Shown here: in pieces, positions 46,001-55,396 of the stretch
Layout: the number at the start of each line of letters is the position of its first letter
Numbering within the stretch: the stretch's first letter is position 1
Assembly: GCF_026239555.1 (NCBI RefSeq)
Contig: NZ_JAPIVP010000003.1
Location: forward strand, 248,001-312,000
Source: Pedobacter sp. PF22-3
GTDB lineage: Bacteria > Bacteroidota > Bacteroidia > Sphingobacteriales > Sphingobacteriaceae
Length of the DNA stretch: 64,000 bases
Direction: 5' to 3'
Notes under the pieces: generated by a model
What the model saw: only the letters and a program-made list of their open reading frames with translations
What the model was told of the DNA's origin: nothing
Database searches by the model: none
Made by a program: the position numbers and the translations under genes

Positions 46001-46225
46001 AGAAGCCTTTCGTTGGGATACGACTTGTCTAAATTTATCAATAAAAAATACGTAAAAAGCTTAGTGCTATCGGCCGTATGCCGTAATGTATTGATCATCA
46101 AGAAATATACGCCCAACATTGATCCCGAAGCAATAGCCTCAAGCGGTGATAACTTAACAGGTTATGAGCAGGCATCACTACCAACAACACGTACTTACGG
46201 ATTTAACTTAAATGTAAAATTCTAA
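43055..46225 (+). CDS. SusC/RagA family TonB-dependent outer-membrane receptor
   Basis: 1056 residues. A signal peptide (KLLPLVFTCTVLTVFILFES) precedes a carboxypeptidase-regulatory-like domain (GITGKVTDEQGVGLPGVSV). The plug (LANSLEGQIAGLDVSP, IRLRGQSSF, GSTAAALYGSRAVNGAIIIT) and the 22-strand barrel follow, ending in an aromatic C-terminus (YGFNLNVKF). SusC proteins import glycans together with the SusD lipoprotein encoded 13 bases downstream. The GH30 xylanase-like gene nearby suggests a xylan-derived substrate. Confidence 0.95.
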   Translation: MKKKLLPLVFTCTVLTVFILFESASASAGGLTTAIFRKSLPTKKLKLAPIGITGKVTDEQGVGLPGVSVAEKGTRNATITNSSGSYTINVANTNAVLVFTSIGYKPVEITVNAKTVVNVSMLAATNALNEVIVTALGIKRESKSLGYSAQKADVEALQTNRTTNLANSLEGQIAGLDVSPPAAGPGGSTKIRLRGQSSFTADNSPLIVINGLPMSQGASSSNGYTQNVDQGDNLQGINQDDIESMTVLKGSTAAALYGSRAVNGAIIITTKSGAKNSGIGIDFNSNFTVNQALDYTDFQYEYGQGENNIRPSSVGTAQSSGAWSFGVPFDNVPTFQFDGVQRPYAPVKDRIKTFFRLAPSWSNTVALSGGNDKGSFRVSLSNQDAQGIVPNNDFHKKIFNVGINYKLTDKLSAQFYVNYDHQFNNNPPLIGVQGNAIPTSIYRLANSISFDVLKAGAIDANGNETPTSRFATITNPYWILAKQFQRQTKDHLLGTAVVRYQFFDWLYLQGRANMDLLQTTYESNTPTGTLAVSAAPTGLYNGSYGISTSSTRQNNFDFLLGGGHKWKDFSFNATVGGNHFPLITSTFNEAVTNFYIRDLYTIGNGVTANSSYNLTKQTVNSLYGTAEFSYKDLLYLNVTGRTDWYSVLARDIDHYFYPSVSGSFVFSELLPKTKWLNFGKLRVAVAETGSAQGVGAYNALTFLLAQNSFNGLPLGSINGTASPNTQIKPFGVNEKEIGIELRMFNNRVNLDVAAYHKKTTNQAVPISLSAATGYATTLVNLGGLANKGLEFNLELIPIQNKNFTWKTAFNSAFNSSKVLSLANNQSQLVVGSPEFFGSIVHMVGLPLNQIVGSTYKRDASGNIVLSGGKPVASDKPVSFGSGLPTATGGWLNTLNYKGFTFISHIDYKAGGKLLSSTSLNLLREGLSKESLPGREGGVIFPGVNATNGLPNTTAVNAEDFYANYRSTNILDPFIYSSSFVKLRSLSLGYDLSKFINKKYVKSLVLSAVCRNVLIIKKYTPNIDPEAIASSGDNLTGYEQASLPTTRTYGFNLNVKF

Positions 46226-46238
46226 CGCTTTATACAAT

Positions 46239-47789
46239 ATGAAAAATTTAATCAGAATTATAGCCATCGCCATCTGGGTTACAGTAATTTCCAGTTGCAA
46301 TAAAGGGTTTGATAAATTAAATATTAATCCAAATAATCCGACAGAACTCGACGCGGCATTCTTGTTTACGAGTGCACAATTTGGAACGCATGGAGCCACG
46401 ATGGAAACCGAGCCAACCATTGTGCAGCAATTTGTTAATCCGTTTTCGGGAATCACCTCGGCATTTAATTTTAACCAGCTGAATCAAACTTATACTTCGT
46501 CAAAATGGAATGCTGAGTATACGGGAACAAATACTGGCGCAACAAGTTCTTCAGGCCCTGTTCAATTACTCGTGCAGATATTAAGCCAAATCAAAGGCAA
46601 TCCGGCAAGAACAAATTTATATAACGAAGCCAGAATCTGGAAAGCTTATCAATTTATGATGTTGGTAGACACTTATGGAAACGTACCGTACAGCGAAGCC
46701 GGACAAGCCTATTTATCGAATGTGCTTACCCCTAAATACGATAACCAGGCAGCGATTTACACCGACCTGATTAAAGAAGTTACGGAGGCAACGGCAGCTT
46801 TAGATCCGGCAAAGGATATCGTAAAGGCTGATGTGTTTTACGGTGGCAATATCGCCCAATGGAAAAGATTGGGTTATTCCTTATTGCTTCGATTGGGCAT
46901 GAGGTATAGTAAAATAGATCCTGCAAAAGCGCAAGCTATTGTGCAAGCTGCCGTAACTGGTGGTGTAATGACATCAAATGCCGACAATTGTTATCTGAAA
47001 TACAATACCACTTATGTGAATCCGGTGAGCCAAAGTATTACGGCGATAGCGAATACCTATTATTTAGCGGCCCCCTTTGTAGATCAGCTAAAAAATAGCG
47101 GCGATCCACGATTGAAGTATATATCTGGTAAATATGCAAATCCATTGGCAGCACCTACATCCGTGCCAGATACCACATCGGCAAATCAGTTCGGACTCCC
47201 TATAGGATATAGCAGTGCTACTTTACCAACTGCACCGGGATTTAGAGGTGCTAACGGCTCGGGTTTTAATTATTCGCAGGTTAATTATAGTATTTTTGGT
47301 AGTTTAACTGCACCGCAATTTTTTATCACCCACGCTCAAACGCAATTCCTGCTGGCAGAGGCCGCTGTTAGAGGCTGGATAACCGGTGGCAGTACACCAG
47401 ATGTTTATTATGCTAATGGTATACGTGCGGCAATGGACCAATGGACAACCTATAACCCCGCAGCCATTATTCCTTTAGCTACGCAAAATGCATTTATTAA
47501 TAATCCCGTTAATGCTTATAATGCGGCAAATGCACTCAACCTGATTAATACGCAATATTGGGTGGCTTCCTGGGGCAATGGTACCGAGGCATTTGCTAAC
47601 TTCAGGAGAAGTGGTTTCCCTGCTTTATCGCCCAATACCATCCCAGGGCAAAGCATAACCGGAGGTTTTGTTCGCAGGTTTGTTTACCCAACGCTTGAGC
47701 TTTCTGCTAATTTAACAAATTACCAGGCAGCCGTTGCAGACAATGGCGGGCCAGATAATATGGACACACGTATCTTTTGGGATAAATAG
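46239..47789 (+). CDS. SusD/RagB family surface lipoprotein
   Basis: 516 residues with signal and lipobox (AIAIWVTVISSCNKGFDKL). SusD-like helical repeats follow: YNEARIWKAYQFMMLVDTYG, VPYSEAGQAY, KRLGYSLLLRLGMRYSKIDP and FFITHAQTQFLLAEAAVRGW. It covers the SusC pore and binds the glycan. Probably the SusD-like_2 subfamily. It ends just before a strong terminator shared with the convergent GH30 gene. Confidence 0.93.
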   Translation: MKNLIRIIAIAIWVTVISSCNKGFDKLNINPNNPTELDAAFLFTSAQFGTHGATMETEPTIVQQFVNPFSGITSAFNFNQLNQTYTSSKWNAEYTGTNTGATSSSGPVQLLVQILSQIKGNPARTNLYNEARIWKAYQFMMLVDTYGNVPYSEAGQAYLSNVLTPKYDNQAAIYTDLIKEVTEATAALDPAKDIVKADVFYGGNIAQWKRLGYSLLLRLGMRYSKIDPAKAQAIVQAAVTGGVMTSNADNCYLKYNTTYVNPVSQSITAIANTYYLAAPFVDQLKNSGDPRLKYISGKYANPLAAPTSVPDTTSANQFGLPIGYSSATLPTAPGFRGANGSGFNYSQVNYSIFGSLTAPQFFITHAQTQFLLAEAAVRGWITGGSTPDVYYANGIRAAMDQWTTYNPAAIIPLATQNAFINNPVNAYNAANALNLINTQYWVASWGNGTEAFANFRRSGFPALSPNTIPGQSITGGFVRRFVYPTLELSANLTNYQAAVADNGGPDNMDTRIFWDK

Positions 47790-47796
47790 AAATGCA

Positions 47797-47832
47797 AGAG
47801 CCTGTATCATAATTGATCAGGCTCTTTTTTTT
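47797..47832. terminator. Terminator between convergent SusD and GH30 genes
   Basis: AGAGCCTG and CAGGCTCT form an 8-bp stem followed by T8-9 on the plus strand. It ends the SusC/SusD message; on the minus strand the tail is weak. Confidence 0.85.
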
Positions 47833-47842
47833 GATAGAAGTA

Positions 47843-49087
47843 CTAGTAAGAAACTAATGTCGTTACGCTGGAAGGAGCGAGATTAATTCCAAAGTTACTA
47901 CCGGTTACAGCAAAACTGTTTGTACTAAGGTTGGCTGAGCTGGTTGTAAAATATCGGTTGAAACCGGAAACGGTGATACCACTGAAATTGAAGCTTTGAT
48001 AAGTGGTCGCTGCATTTTGGTTGATGATCACAACAACTAATTTTGTTCCGCTTTTATATGCAGTAGCATATACACCTGTTGAAGGATTTTCTGAACAGGC
48101 TATTTTATTAAAACCCGGGCGTACATATCTGGCATATTGAGCTATAACGTAACCAATTTTTTGAATATTGCCGCTTTCACTGATCGGGCCGTAACTTCTT
48201 CTGATGTACCACCAGACATAGGCACTCCATCCTGAATTCATACAGTCGTGTATTTCTTTGGCAGCAGTCATGGCATTTGACCAGTCCTCTCCACTGATAT
48301 TTGAGTTTGTATAGTGTTCTGTCATCCATACAGGTTTACCAATGTTGCCTAAGTTGTACGGGGTCTTACCATATATATGTCCGCAAACGAAGCTTGTTTT
48401 AGATTTTGCTGTGGCATTGCTGAGGTAATTGTTTATGTAGGTTTGATTCATCTGGAAAGGTTCGGGTGCCATAATCGGGGCACCACAATTGCTTCCTTGA
48501 GCAGCAACAAAGTCTGCTACTTCCGGAGCGGTGAGTTCCATAGATTCATAATTAACTTTGTAATCTGGTTCATTTGTAGGACTAATTGCAGCAAGCCCGC
48601 CGACTGCTGTGTTAAATGCACTTAAATGTGCAGCATAATTTGCGTAAGATGTTGTTTTTATTTTGCCACCTACAATACTCCCATTGGTTTTCATCGATGC
48701 AGGTGCTGACCAGGCGGAGGCAATTGCTGAGCCACCGAACGACTTGCAGGCATCTATGGTTGCTTTTTCAGCGGCAAATTCTGAACTGGAATTAGGAACC
48801 CGAACCCGGACTATACTAAGTCCGATGCCACTTGTAGGTGAGAACGCGGTATTTCTTTGGGTGCTCGTCAGGTCGCCTGTCCAGGCAACAATATTTGCTC
48901 CGCCAAAACCTTTGATCGTTTGTTGTACAGTACCAGCGTCAATTGTTGCTGTTGCTAAAAGATCAGCGTTGGTGATTTTTTGTTTATCAGCGCTAATTTC
49001 GGAGCTGAATTCGGGCTGAGTCTGGTTTTTAGCACAGCCAGCTAGCAATAGCATTGCAATAGCTACTTTAAATAGGTTTTTTTTCAT
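47843..49087 (-). CDS. GH30 family glycoside hydrolase (xylanase-like) lipoprotein
   Basis: 414 residues with lipobox (KVAIAMLLLAGCAKN). The GH30 clan-A core shows IKGFGGANIVAWTGDLTS, SIVRVRVPNS, ASAWSAPASMKTNG, SPTNEPDY with acid/base E173, and WMTEHYTN with nucleophile E257. WWYIRRSYGPISESG follows, then a C-terminal side beta-sandwich. The short loops and WWYIRR segment fit GH30 subfamily 8 glucuronoxylanases. It would cut xylan at the cell surface for the SusC/SusD pair, to which it is convergent. Confidence 0.85.
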   Translation of the reverse strand: MKKNLFKVAIAMLLLAGCAKNQTQPEFSSEISADKQKITNADLLATATIDAGTVQQTIKGFGGANIVAWTGDLTSTQRNTAFSPTSGIGLSIVRVRVPNSSSEFAAEKATIDACKSFGGSAIASAWSAPASMKTNGSIVGGKIKTTSYANYAAHLSAFNTAVGGLAAISPTNEPDYKVNYESMELTAPEVADFVAAQGSNCGAPIMAPEPFQMNQTYINNYLSNATAKSKTSFVCGHIYGKTPYNLGNIGKPVWMTEHYTNSNISGEDWSNAMTAAKEIHDCMNSGWSAYVWWYIRRSYGPISESGNIQKIGYVIAQYARYVRPGFNKIACSENPSTGVYATAYKSGTKLVVVIINQNAATTYQSFNFSGITVSGFNRYFTTSSANLSTNSFAVTGSNFGINLAPSSVTTLVSY

Positions 49088-49291
49088 GGTGAAAGATGTA
49101 TTTAAATATTTGGTTATGTGGCATATACCACCAGAACTAATTTAAATGACTTAAGGAACAGGAAAGGTAACGGATGTTTATAATTAAGCTATAAATGTTG
49201 AATAAAAAAACTACCTTCATCATACTTCGTTATAATTTATAGCGAAAACAGTTAGACTGTGATTTACCTTTCAATTCACGTATATTCGTTC

Positions 49292-50446
49292 ATGCTTTTC
49301 CAATTTGGCCTACGCAGTTCACTTTTACTCATCTTTTTTACGCATTTACTGGTTTACGCTTTTTTGTTTTGGAAACGCGGACACCTGCAGGAGCGTTTAT
49401 CCGATAGGCTATTGGGTACATTTGTTTTTTTATCGGCGCTTTTTATATTTCCATGGATGTCTGGATTTGCCGGTTGGTATGATACACAGCCTTACCGCGA
49501 AATCTTATTTTACACGCCCTTCATTCATGCACTCTTTTTTGGCCCGCTGCTTTATCTGTATTTAAAAAGTCTGACCAATGCACAATACCGTTTGCAAAAA
49601 CGCGATTGGTTGCATTTTATACCCGGATTACTTTATGTTATTTGGGCTTTAATTACGGCAGTTACCGACAAATTGATTGTAGGACATTATTACCTGATGA
49701 ACGGGAAATCAGATCCGGATTTTGACAGTTGGTATAATTGGGCCTGGTCTACCAGTTTAATGGTTTATCTAATCTTATCCATCCGCTATTATCGGCAGTA
49801 TGTTGTTTTTTCATGGTACGAATTCTCTTTTGCCGATGCGGCCAGTTTTAAATGGTTGCGCAATTTCCTGTATGCCTTCGCCGTGTTGACCATTTTGCTC
49901 ATCTCTGAACATGTACTGGGTTTATTTATTGATCTTTTTTACATCAGAACCTGGTATTATTTCTTCGCTTTCGCGATCATTACTTATTATATGGCAATCA
50001 GCGCCTATTCAGCCAAGCCAATCATCAAGCTGAATTTTGAGCCCGCCTTGCTGCTGAACTATCAGCCTTTGCTAATAGAAGAACCTATTTCAGTAGTGGA
50101 AGACAATAGCTGGATGCTGGCGTGGATAGCCAGTATCGAAGTACTGATGGATATTCAAAAGGTTTATCTGGAACCGGAATTAACCTTGACTGAACTGGCA
50201 AAAAAGGCTGGAACAAATGCATCTGTACTGAGTAAGGTCATCAATAAAACCTATGGTTTAAATTTTAGTGATTATGTGAACCGTTATCGGGTTAACGAAG
50301 TAATCCGCCTTTTGGAACAACCTGAATATAAAAACTTCACTTTACTGGCGGTAGCCTACGATGCGGGTTTCAATTCCAAATCTACTTTTAACCGGGCCTT
50401 TAAAAAGGTAACCGGTATGAGTCCTAAGGATTATCCAAAAAAATAG
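49292..50446 (+). CDS. AraC family regulator with membrane-embedded sensor
   Basis: 384 residues from ATG 49292 (a GTG at 49259 adds 11). The first ~250 residues hold about seven membrane helices (LLLIFFTHLLVYAFLFWKRG, FLYAFAVLTILLISEHVLGL). The C-terminal ~100 residues are an AraC DNA-binding domain (LTELAKKAGTNASVLSKVIN, LLAVAYDAGFNSKSTFNRAF). Such regulators respond to signals at the membrane. It lies 57 bases upstream of an outer-membrane protein gene it probably controls. Confidence 0.88.
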   Translation: MLFQFGLRSSLLLIFFTHLLVYAFLFWKRGHLQERLSDRLLGTFVFLSALFIFPWMSGFAGWYDTQPYREILFYTPFIHALFFGPLLYLYLKSLTNAQYRLQKRDWLHFIPGLLYVIWALITAVTDKLIVGHYYLMNGKSDPDFDSWYNWAWSTSLMVYLILSIRYYRQYVVFSWYEFSFADAASFKWLRNFLYAFAVLTILLISEHVLGLFIDLFYIRTWYYFFAFAIITYYMAISAYSAKPIIKLNFEPALLLNYQPLLIEEPISVVEDNSWMLAWIASIEVLMDIQKVYLEPELTLTELAKKAGTNASVLSKVINKTYGLNFSDYVNRYRVNEVIRLLEQPEYKNFTLLAVAYDAGFNSKSTFNRAFKKVTGMSPKDYPKK

Positions 50447-50503
50447 TGGTGTCAGATCATATTTTGAAGCGACCTGCTTTAATCCGCAAGCGACTTTTGG
50501 AGT

Positions 50504-52759
50504 ATGAAAACAATTCTCCTCAGTTTATTTCTTTTTTACAGTCTGAATGCAGTGGCCCAAATCACAGGTACTGTAAGCGACGAAAAAATGCAACCGCTAT
50601 CCAGCGCCGTAATCAGGTTATATCAGTCCACTAAACCAGTCAAAATTTTACTCACAGATAATCAGGGACGGTTTGCCTCTAATGGTACAGCCGACTACAT
50701 GATCATTAGCTATACAGGTTTTCTGGCAGATACCTTAAGAAACCTAGGTCCGGATATGATTATCCAACTCCGTCCAGATGTCAATATGTTAAAAGAGATC
50801 GGTGTAATGGCTCGCCAACCGATCATTAGTCAGGAAACCGATCGTATGGTAATCAGTGTTAATGCGCAGGTTAAAAATTTGGCCAGCAACGGGCTGGATA
50901 TTGTGAACCTTGCACCAGGTGTAACGGTAAGTGATAATGAAGACATGATTATGATGAGTGGTAAGGCTGAAGTGCAGGTAATGATCAATGATAAAGTAGT
51001 GAGGATGACTGCCCGCGATCTGGCCAAAATGTTGAAGGCTATGCCAGCAAGCAGTATAAAACAGGTAGAATTCATGAGTAATCCACCGGCTAAATACGAA
51101 GTAAACGGCAATACCGGCATCATAAATGTTAAAACCAATGGCGTTACCAAAGGGTTAAGGGGTAATATAGAATACAGCACTTCGCAAAGTAATCATAACT
51201 GGACCGATCTTTCCGGCTTATTAAATTATGGTACAGGTAAATTAGCTATTAGCGGTTATGGCGCCTGGCATAGTGGTGGTTATCTGATTGAAAATACGAA
51301 AATTCGACAGCTGTATCCTGATGTGATCAATCAGCAAACCATAAGCCTTGATAAATGGAGCGATCCGGTTTTTCGGATAACTGCAGATTATGCTTCCAGC
51401 AGAAATAGCACTTTTGGTGCGGTAATAGAACGGGAGTCCAGTACGAATATGGGGAGCTATGATACTTATTCGCAGCAAGGCGCTAACAGCTATCAAACCT
51501 TCAGCCATAATTCTAGTGTGCGGTATTGGAATACCTATAACTTGAACTATCGGTACAGCGATACGTTGGGTACGGAGTTGACTGTAGATCTGGACCGTGC
51601 CGATTTTTATAAGGACGGCAGTATCGCCCAGGTAACTACCGGACAGCCGCAGCTGAACTACCAAATAACAACTGGTATAAAGATCACAACTTTTAAAGTA
51701 GATTATACACATTCATGGAACAATAAACTCAAAATCGAGTCAGGTCTTAAAATTGCTGCTGTACAAACCGATAATACCCAGGATGAAAAACTTTTTCATT
51801 ATCATGAAAATATCCGGGCATTATATACCAGTTTAACACAATCTAAAGGCAATTGGGGCTGGCAATTGGGTTTGCGGGCAGAACAAACAGCAGCCAGGGG
51901 TGAAACCAATTCACTCATTAAGCCTGATACAAGTTATGTTAACTTATTGCCTTCAGCGTTTTTTACTTATGCGCCAAACGCCAAACATCATTTTGGCTTG
52001 TCGCTGAGCCGCAGGATCAAAAGGCCAAATTACAGTGATCTGCAGCCTTTTTCTTATGTGCTCGACCCACTTAACCAGCAAACGGGTAACCCTGGTCTGC
52101 ATGTGCAGCGCACTGACCAGGCTGAGCTTACTTATACTTTTAACGATAGGGTATCGCTCATCAGTACCTTTAGCCATGCAACTGATTATTTCAATACTGT
52201 TTATCGCCAGTCGGGCAGTATTCTGATAGAAATGCCTGCTAATGCTGGCACATTCAGTACGCTGAATTTCGACTTGAACTACCCGGTGAAGATCAAAAAA
52301 TGGTGGAATATGCTGAATAAACTTAATATTGGGAAAGATCACTTTAGCGGCGAATTGTTGCAAGGCAAACTTAATCAGGGCAAATGGCGCTATCAGATTT
52401 CCAGCAGCCAGCGTATTACCCTGTTCAGCAAATATCAGTTGCAATTGAGTGGGCGATATACTTCTGCTTCGCAAAATCTGATTTACCAGCAGCAAAGCAG
52501 CGCCAATGTTAGTACAAGTATCGGCCGTAAATTTTTTAATGATCAGGCTTTACTGCGGATCGGGATCAGTGATATTTTTAAAACCCAGCGTCAATATACG
52601 AGTGTAAATTTCGGTAGTTTACAATATACTGATTTGGGCACTTTTGAGAGCCGCCGTGTTTCCCTCAATTTCAATTGGCGGTTTGGCAATAACAAAATTC
52701 GGCAAACTGAAGAACGGCGCCGTGGTGATGCTGATGAAAAGGGAAGGAGCGGAAGTTAA
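50504..52759 (+). CDS. Outer-membrane beta-barrel protein (TonB-receptor-like)
   Basis: 751 residues. A signal peptide (LLSLFLFYSLNAVAQ) precedes a carboxypeptidase-regulatory-like domain (ITGTVSDEKMQPLSSAVIRL). The plug-like region follows (VNLAPGVTVSDNEDMIMMSG, MPASSIKQVEFMSNPPAKYE), then a long barrel with LSRRIKRPNYSDLQPFSYVL. This is the OMP_b-brl_3 type, common beside membrane AraC regulators in Bacteroidota. Ligand unknown. The C-terminal tail is hydrophilic (RRGDADEKGRSGS), unusual for a barrel end. Confidence 0.85.
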   Translation: MKTILLSLFLFYSLNAVAQITGTVSDEKMQPLSSAVIRLYQSTKPVKILLTDNQGRFASNGTADYMIISYTGFLADTLRNLGPDMIIQLRPDVNMLKEIGVMARQPIISQETDRMVISVNAQVKNLASNGLDIVNLAPGVTVSDNEDMIMMSGKAEVQVMINDKVVRMTARDLAKMLKAMPASSIKQVEFMSNPPAKYEVNGNTGIINVKTNGVTKGLRGNIEYSTSQSNHNWTDLSGLLNYGTGKLAISGYGAWHSGGYLIENTKIRQLYPDVINQQTISLDKWSDPVFRITADYASSRNSTFGAVIERESSTNMGSYDTYSQQGANSYQTFSHNSSVRYWNTYNLNYRYSDTLGTELTVDLDRADFYKDGSIAQVTTGQPQLNYQITTGIKITTFKVDYTHSWNNKLKIESGLKIAAVQTDNTQDEKLFHYHENIRALYTSLTQSKGNWGWQLGLRAEQTAARGETNSLIKPDTSYVNLLPSAFFTYAPNAKHHFGLSLSRRIKRPNYSDLQPFSYVLDPLNQQTGNPGLHVQRTDQAELTYTFNDRVSLISTFSHATDYFNTVYRQSGSILIEMPANAGTFSTLNFDLNYPVKIKKWWNMLNKLNIGKDHFSGELLQGKLNQGKWRYQISSSQRITLFSKYQLQLSGRYTSASQNLIYQQQSSANVSTSIGRKFFNDQALLRIGISDIFKTQRQYTSVNFGSLQYTDLGTFESRRVSLNFNWRFGNNKIRQTEERRRGDADEKGRSGS

Positions 52760-52887
52760 TTGATGTAGCATTGCTTCAGGTAAAAGAAGGCGATTTTTAA
52801 ATTATTTGGCTTTGTTATGTAATTTATACGATGGTCTTAGCGAGACGCTAAGACTAGATTGTGACTAGGTTCTTATCAAACTCGTTA

Positions 52888-54846
52888 TTAAGGTTTCTTG
52901 TTAGACTCAAAACCATATAATCGATTTTGGTAGAGGTAGGAAGCCATTTGGTAATTGGATATCGCCTCGTCAATCAATTTCTGGTTTGCTGGTATAGCTA
53001 CTGCACCTCCAGTGGTAAAATCGGGCTTGTAAGTAGCTACTTTTTTATTCGGGTTAAGAATAACCAGGGTTTTGTTTTTGATGTATCCCAAGCTCTGGTA
53101 AGTGCTAATGAAAGCCCTTTCATCGCTATCTTTCATTTTAAATACGTCCTGACCAAAAAACTTGCTGTCGTAACTGAAATTCAGGTAACCCAAAATGGTC
53201 GGACCAATATCAATTTGCGCAGTGAGTTTTTCGAATTTGCCTGGCGCAATGTGTCCCGGGCTGTAAAAAATCATCGGAATATGGTATTTATCAACCGGTA
53301 ACTCTACCTTACCTGCGCTTGAAGCACAATGATCGGCAACGATAACAAATAAGGTATTCGAAAACCAGGGTTTCTGCTTCGCTTCGCGTATAAACTTACC
53401 AATAGCATAATCAGTATATTTAACTGCACCTTCTCTGCCTGTATGCGAGGGAATATCAATTCTTCCTTCAGGATAAGTATAAGGACGGTGGTTCGAAACC
53501 GTCATAATCTGTGCGAAAAAAGGTTTTTTGTTTTGATAATCCTTATCCAGTTCGCGTAATGAAAGCGTAAATAAATCTTCATCTGCCACACCCCAAATAT
53601 TCGAGTAATGGATTTCTGAATCCTGAAGCGCACTTCTATCCGTTACCTGATAACCATTATTAGAAAAAAACTCGTTCATGTTATCAAAATATCCATAACC
53701 GCCATAAATAAACCTGCTGTTGTAGCCTTTCGAACGAAATATGCTACCTAAAGTAAACAGGTTTTTATTATCAGGACGTTTTACAATAGATTGGCCTGGT
53801 GTAGGTGGGATACAAAGCGATAGCGCCTCTAAACCACGTACTGTACGTGTTCCAGATGCATATAGGTTACTAAAAAGCAGACCCTGTTTGGCCAGCGAAT
53901 CGAGTTGAGGCGTAATGTGCTGTGTATTGCCAAATGCACCTAAAAATTCAGCACTTAAACTTTCTACACTAATCAGTACTACATTCATTTTGTTTTCGGT
54001 ACCCGTGCTGCTGATGTTTCTGGACGTATTTTTAAATGCCCCTTTTGCAACTGTATCTTGTTGCAGCAAATTGCTCAGAATATTCTCCGCTTTTCTGATC
54101 GGAAGTGTTTTGTAAAAAGTGTTATAGTCCAGCTGATTATTCCAAAAAGCAAATCCAAAATCATACATGCCATTACCAGAAAGCTCGTTTACATATTGGT
54201 TTTTGCTCAGGTATTTCAGTTTATGGCTTACACAGAAATAGGTAAGTACAGGCAGGCACAATAGAATAAGGGCAGTTTTGGTCCGTTTACCAAAGCCTGT
54301 TGCATTGGTGGTAGAGGTGGTGATCGGTTTTCTTAACAAATAAACAACTAATGATGTTACGATAACCAGGCCAACCATAATACTGTTTATCGGGTACGAT
54401 TGGCGGATATTTCCTATAACTTCTGTGGTGTAAACCAGGTAATCGACCGCTATAAAGTTGTAACGGACCGAAAATTCTTCCCAAAAGAACCATTCTGAAA
54501 TGGCATTAAAAATAAGCGTAAAAACGACAAAGAAAAAGTAAATGAACAATAATACCCTGTTAAATTTGCTGGCATGCCATTTAGAAGGGAGCAGCCATAG
54601 GTAAATAACAATCGGAATGATGGCAAAAGATGCTGCTGCAAGATCATAAAATAAACCAATAATCAGAATTTTAAGCAGATTCAGAACCGACCAATCCACA
54701 GCAGACGCACTATAAATTAACAAGGCCACTCTTGTAATCAGCGAAATACTACACAATAGCGCAGTAACTAAAAAAACTGGTCCAAATCTGTGATATAGTA
54801 ATTGATTGATTTTTTCTTTAATGCTCATAGTTGATGATGGATCCAA
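52888..54846 (-). CDS. LTA synthase-like sulfatase-fold membrane enzyme
   Basis: 652 residues. Five N-terminal helices span about residues 15-190. An extracytoplasmic alkaline-phosphatase-fold domain follows: NVVLISVESLSAEFLGAFGN (metal-binding Glu), SGTRTVRGLEAL with catalytic Thr near 333, FIYGGYGYFDNMNEF and FVIVADHCASS. Family members transfer phosphoglycerol or phosphoethanolamine to envelope glycolipids or glycans. In Gram-negative Bacteroidota the acceptor is unknown. It stands alone on the minus strand between plus-strand units. Confidence 0.87.
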   Translation of the reverse strand: MDPSSTMSIKEKINQLLYHRFGPVFLVTALLCSISLITRVALLIYSASAVDWSVLNLLKILIIGLFYDLAAASFAIIPIVIYLWLLPSKWHASKFNRVLLFIYFFFVVFTLIFNAISEWFFWEEFSVRYNFIAVDYLVYTTEVIGNIRQSYPINSIMVGLVIVTSLVVYLLRKPITTSTTNATGFGKRTKTALILLCLPVLTYFCVSHKLKYLSKNQYVNELSGNGMYDFGFAFWNNQLDYNTFYKTLPIRKAENILSNLLQQDTVAKGAFKNTSRNISSTGTENKMNVVLISVESLSAEFLGAFGNTQHITPQLDSLAKQGLLFSNLYASGTRTVRGLEALSLCIPPTPGQSIVKRPDNKNLFTLGSIFRSKGYNSRFIYGGYGYFDNMNEFFSNNGYQVTDRSALQDSEIHYSNIWGVADEDLFTLSLRELDKDYQNKKPFFAQIMTVSNHRPYTYPEGRIDIPSHTGREGAVKYTDYAIGKFIREAKQKPWFSNTLFVIVADHCASSAGKVELPVDKYHIPMIFYSPGHIAPGKFEKLTAQIDIGPTILGYLNFSYDSKFFGQDVFKMKDSDERAFISTYQSLGYIKNKTLVILNPNKKVATYKPDFTTGGAVAIPANQKLIDEAISNYQMASYLYQNRLYGFESNKKP

Positions 54847-55396
54847 AATTTGAATTTACTTGCCAGGTGTTAAGTAATTGGCGAAGGTAGTTTTCAATTC
54901 TGAAGAAATCCTGAAGGTTTGGTTAGGCTTAAAGATATTATTAAAGTAATATATTTAATAATTTTTTAATCTTATTTTAATTTGGGGTATGATCCAGGGA
55001 AATCGCTTTTAACATTTCTCTGATAATTCTTCTTCTTTTTGCGAATGTCTAAGCGTTATGTTTGCCACTGAAGCACGAAAAACACGGAAAGACTTTAATT
55101 TCCTCCGTGATTTCCGTGTTTCCGTGGCTAGTTAATTTCTGCACATGTTTTAAAAGCAATTTCCCTTGGGTATGATCAATTACCACTTGAAAATTGCCTT
55201 CTATTTTAATTTCATCAAATAAAACGAATTCATAGCAGCCCAAGAAAGGTACTTATACTACAGTTTTCCTTCAGTATTGGCCGATAATATTGCCGTGTTT
55301 ATGGGGAGAGAAGTACATGGATTTACTAAAATGATAATTGCATTTTTAATTTCCCGGTTTTAATGATTACTTTATGGATAACGAAATAATTAACTA
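54847..55396. other. Intergenic region with interspersed repeat
   Basis: It carries an interspersed repeat at 55064-55128. A 64-codon minus-strand frame (55049-55243) partly overlaps that repeat; its first half (FDEIKIEGNFQVVIDHTQGK) could be a gene fragment, but I do not call it. Confidence 0.4.
55064..55128. repeat. Interspersed repeat with CACGGAAA/TTTCCGTG arms
   Basis: Bounded by GCCAC and GTGGC, with inner arms ACACGGAAA and TTTCCGTGT. Related sequences are common between genes in Bacteroidota. Confidence 0.6.

Noticed and set aside
55049-55243. 64-codon minus-strand frame
   Set aside because: Its second half is the translation of an interspersed repeat; the first half alone is too short to call.
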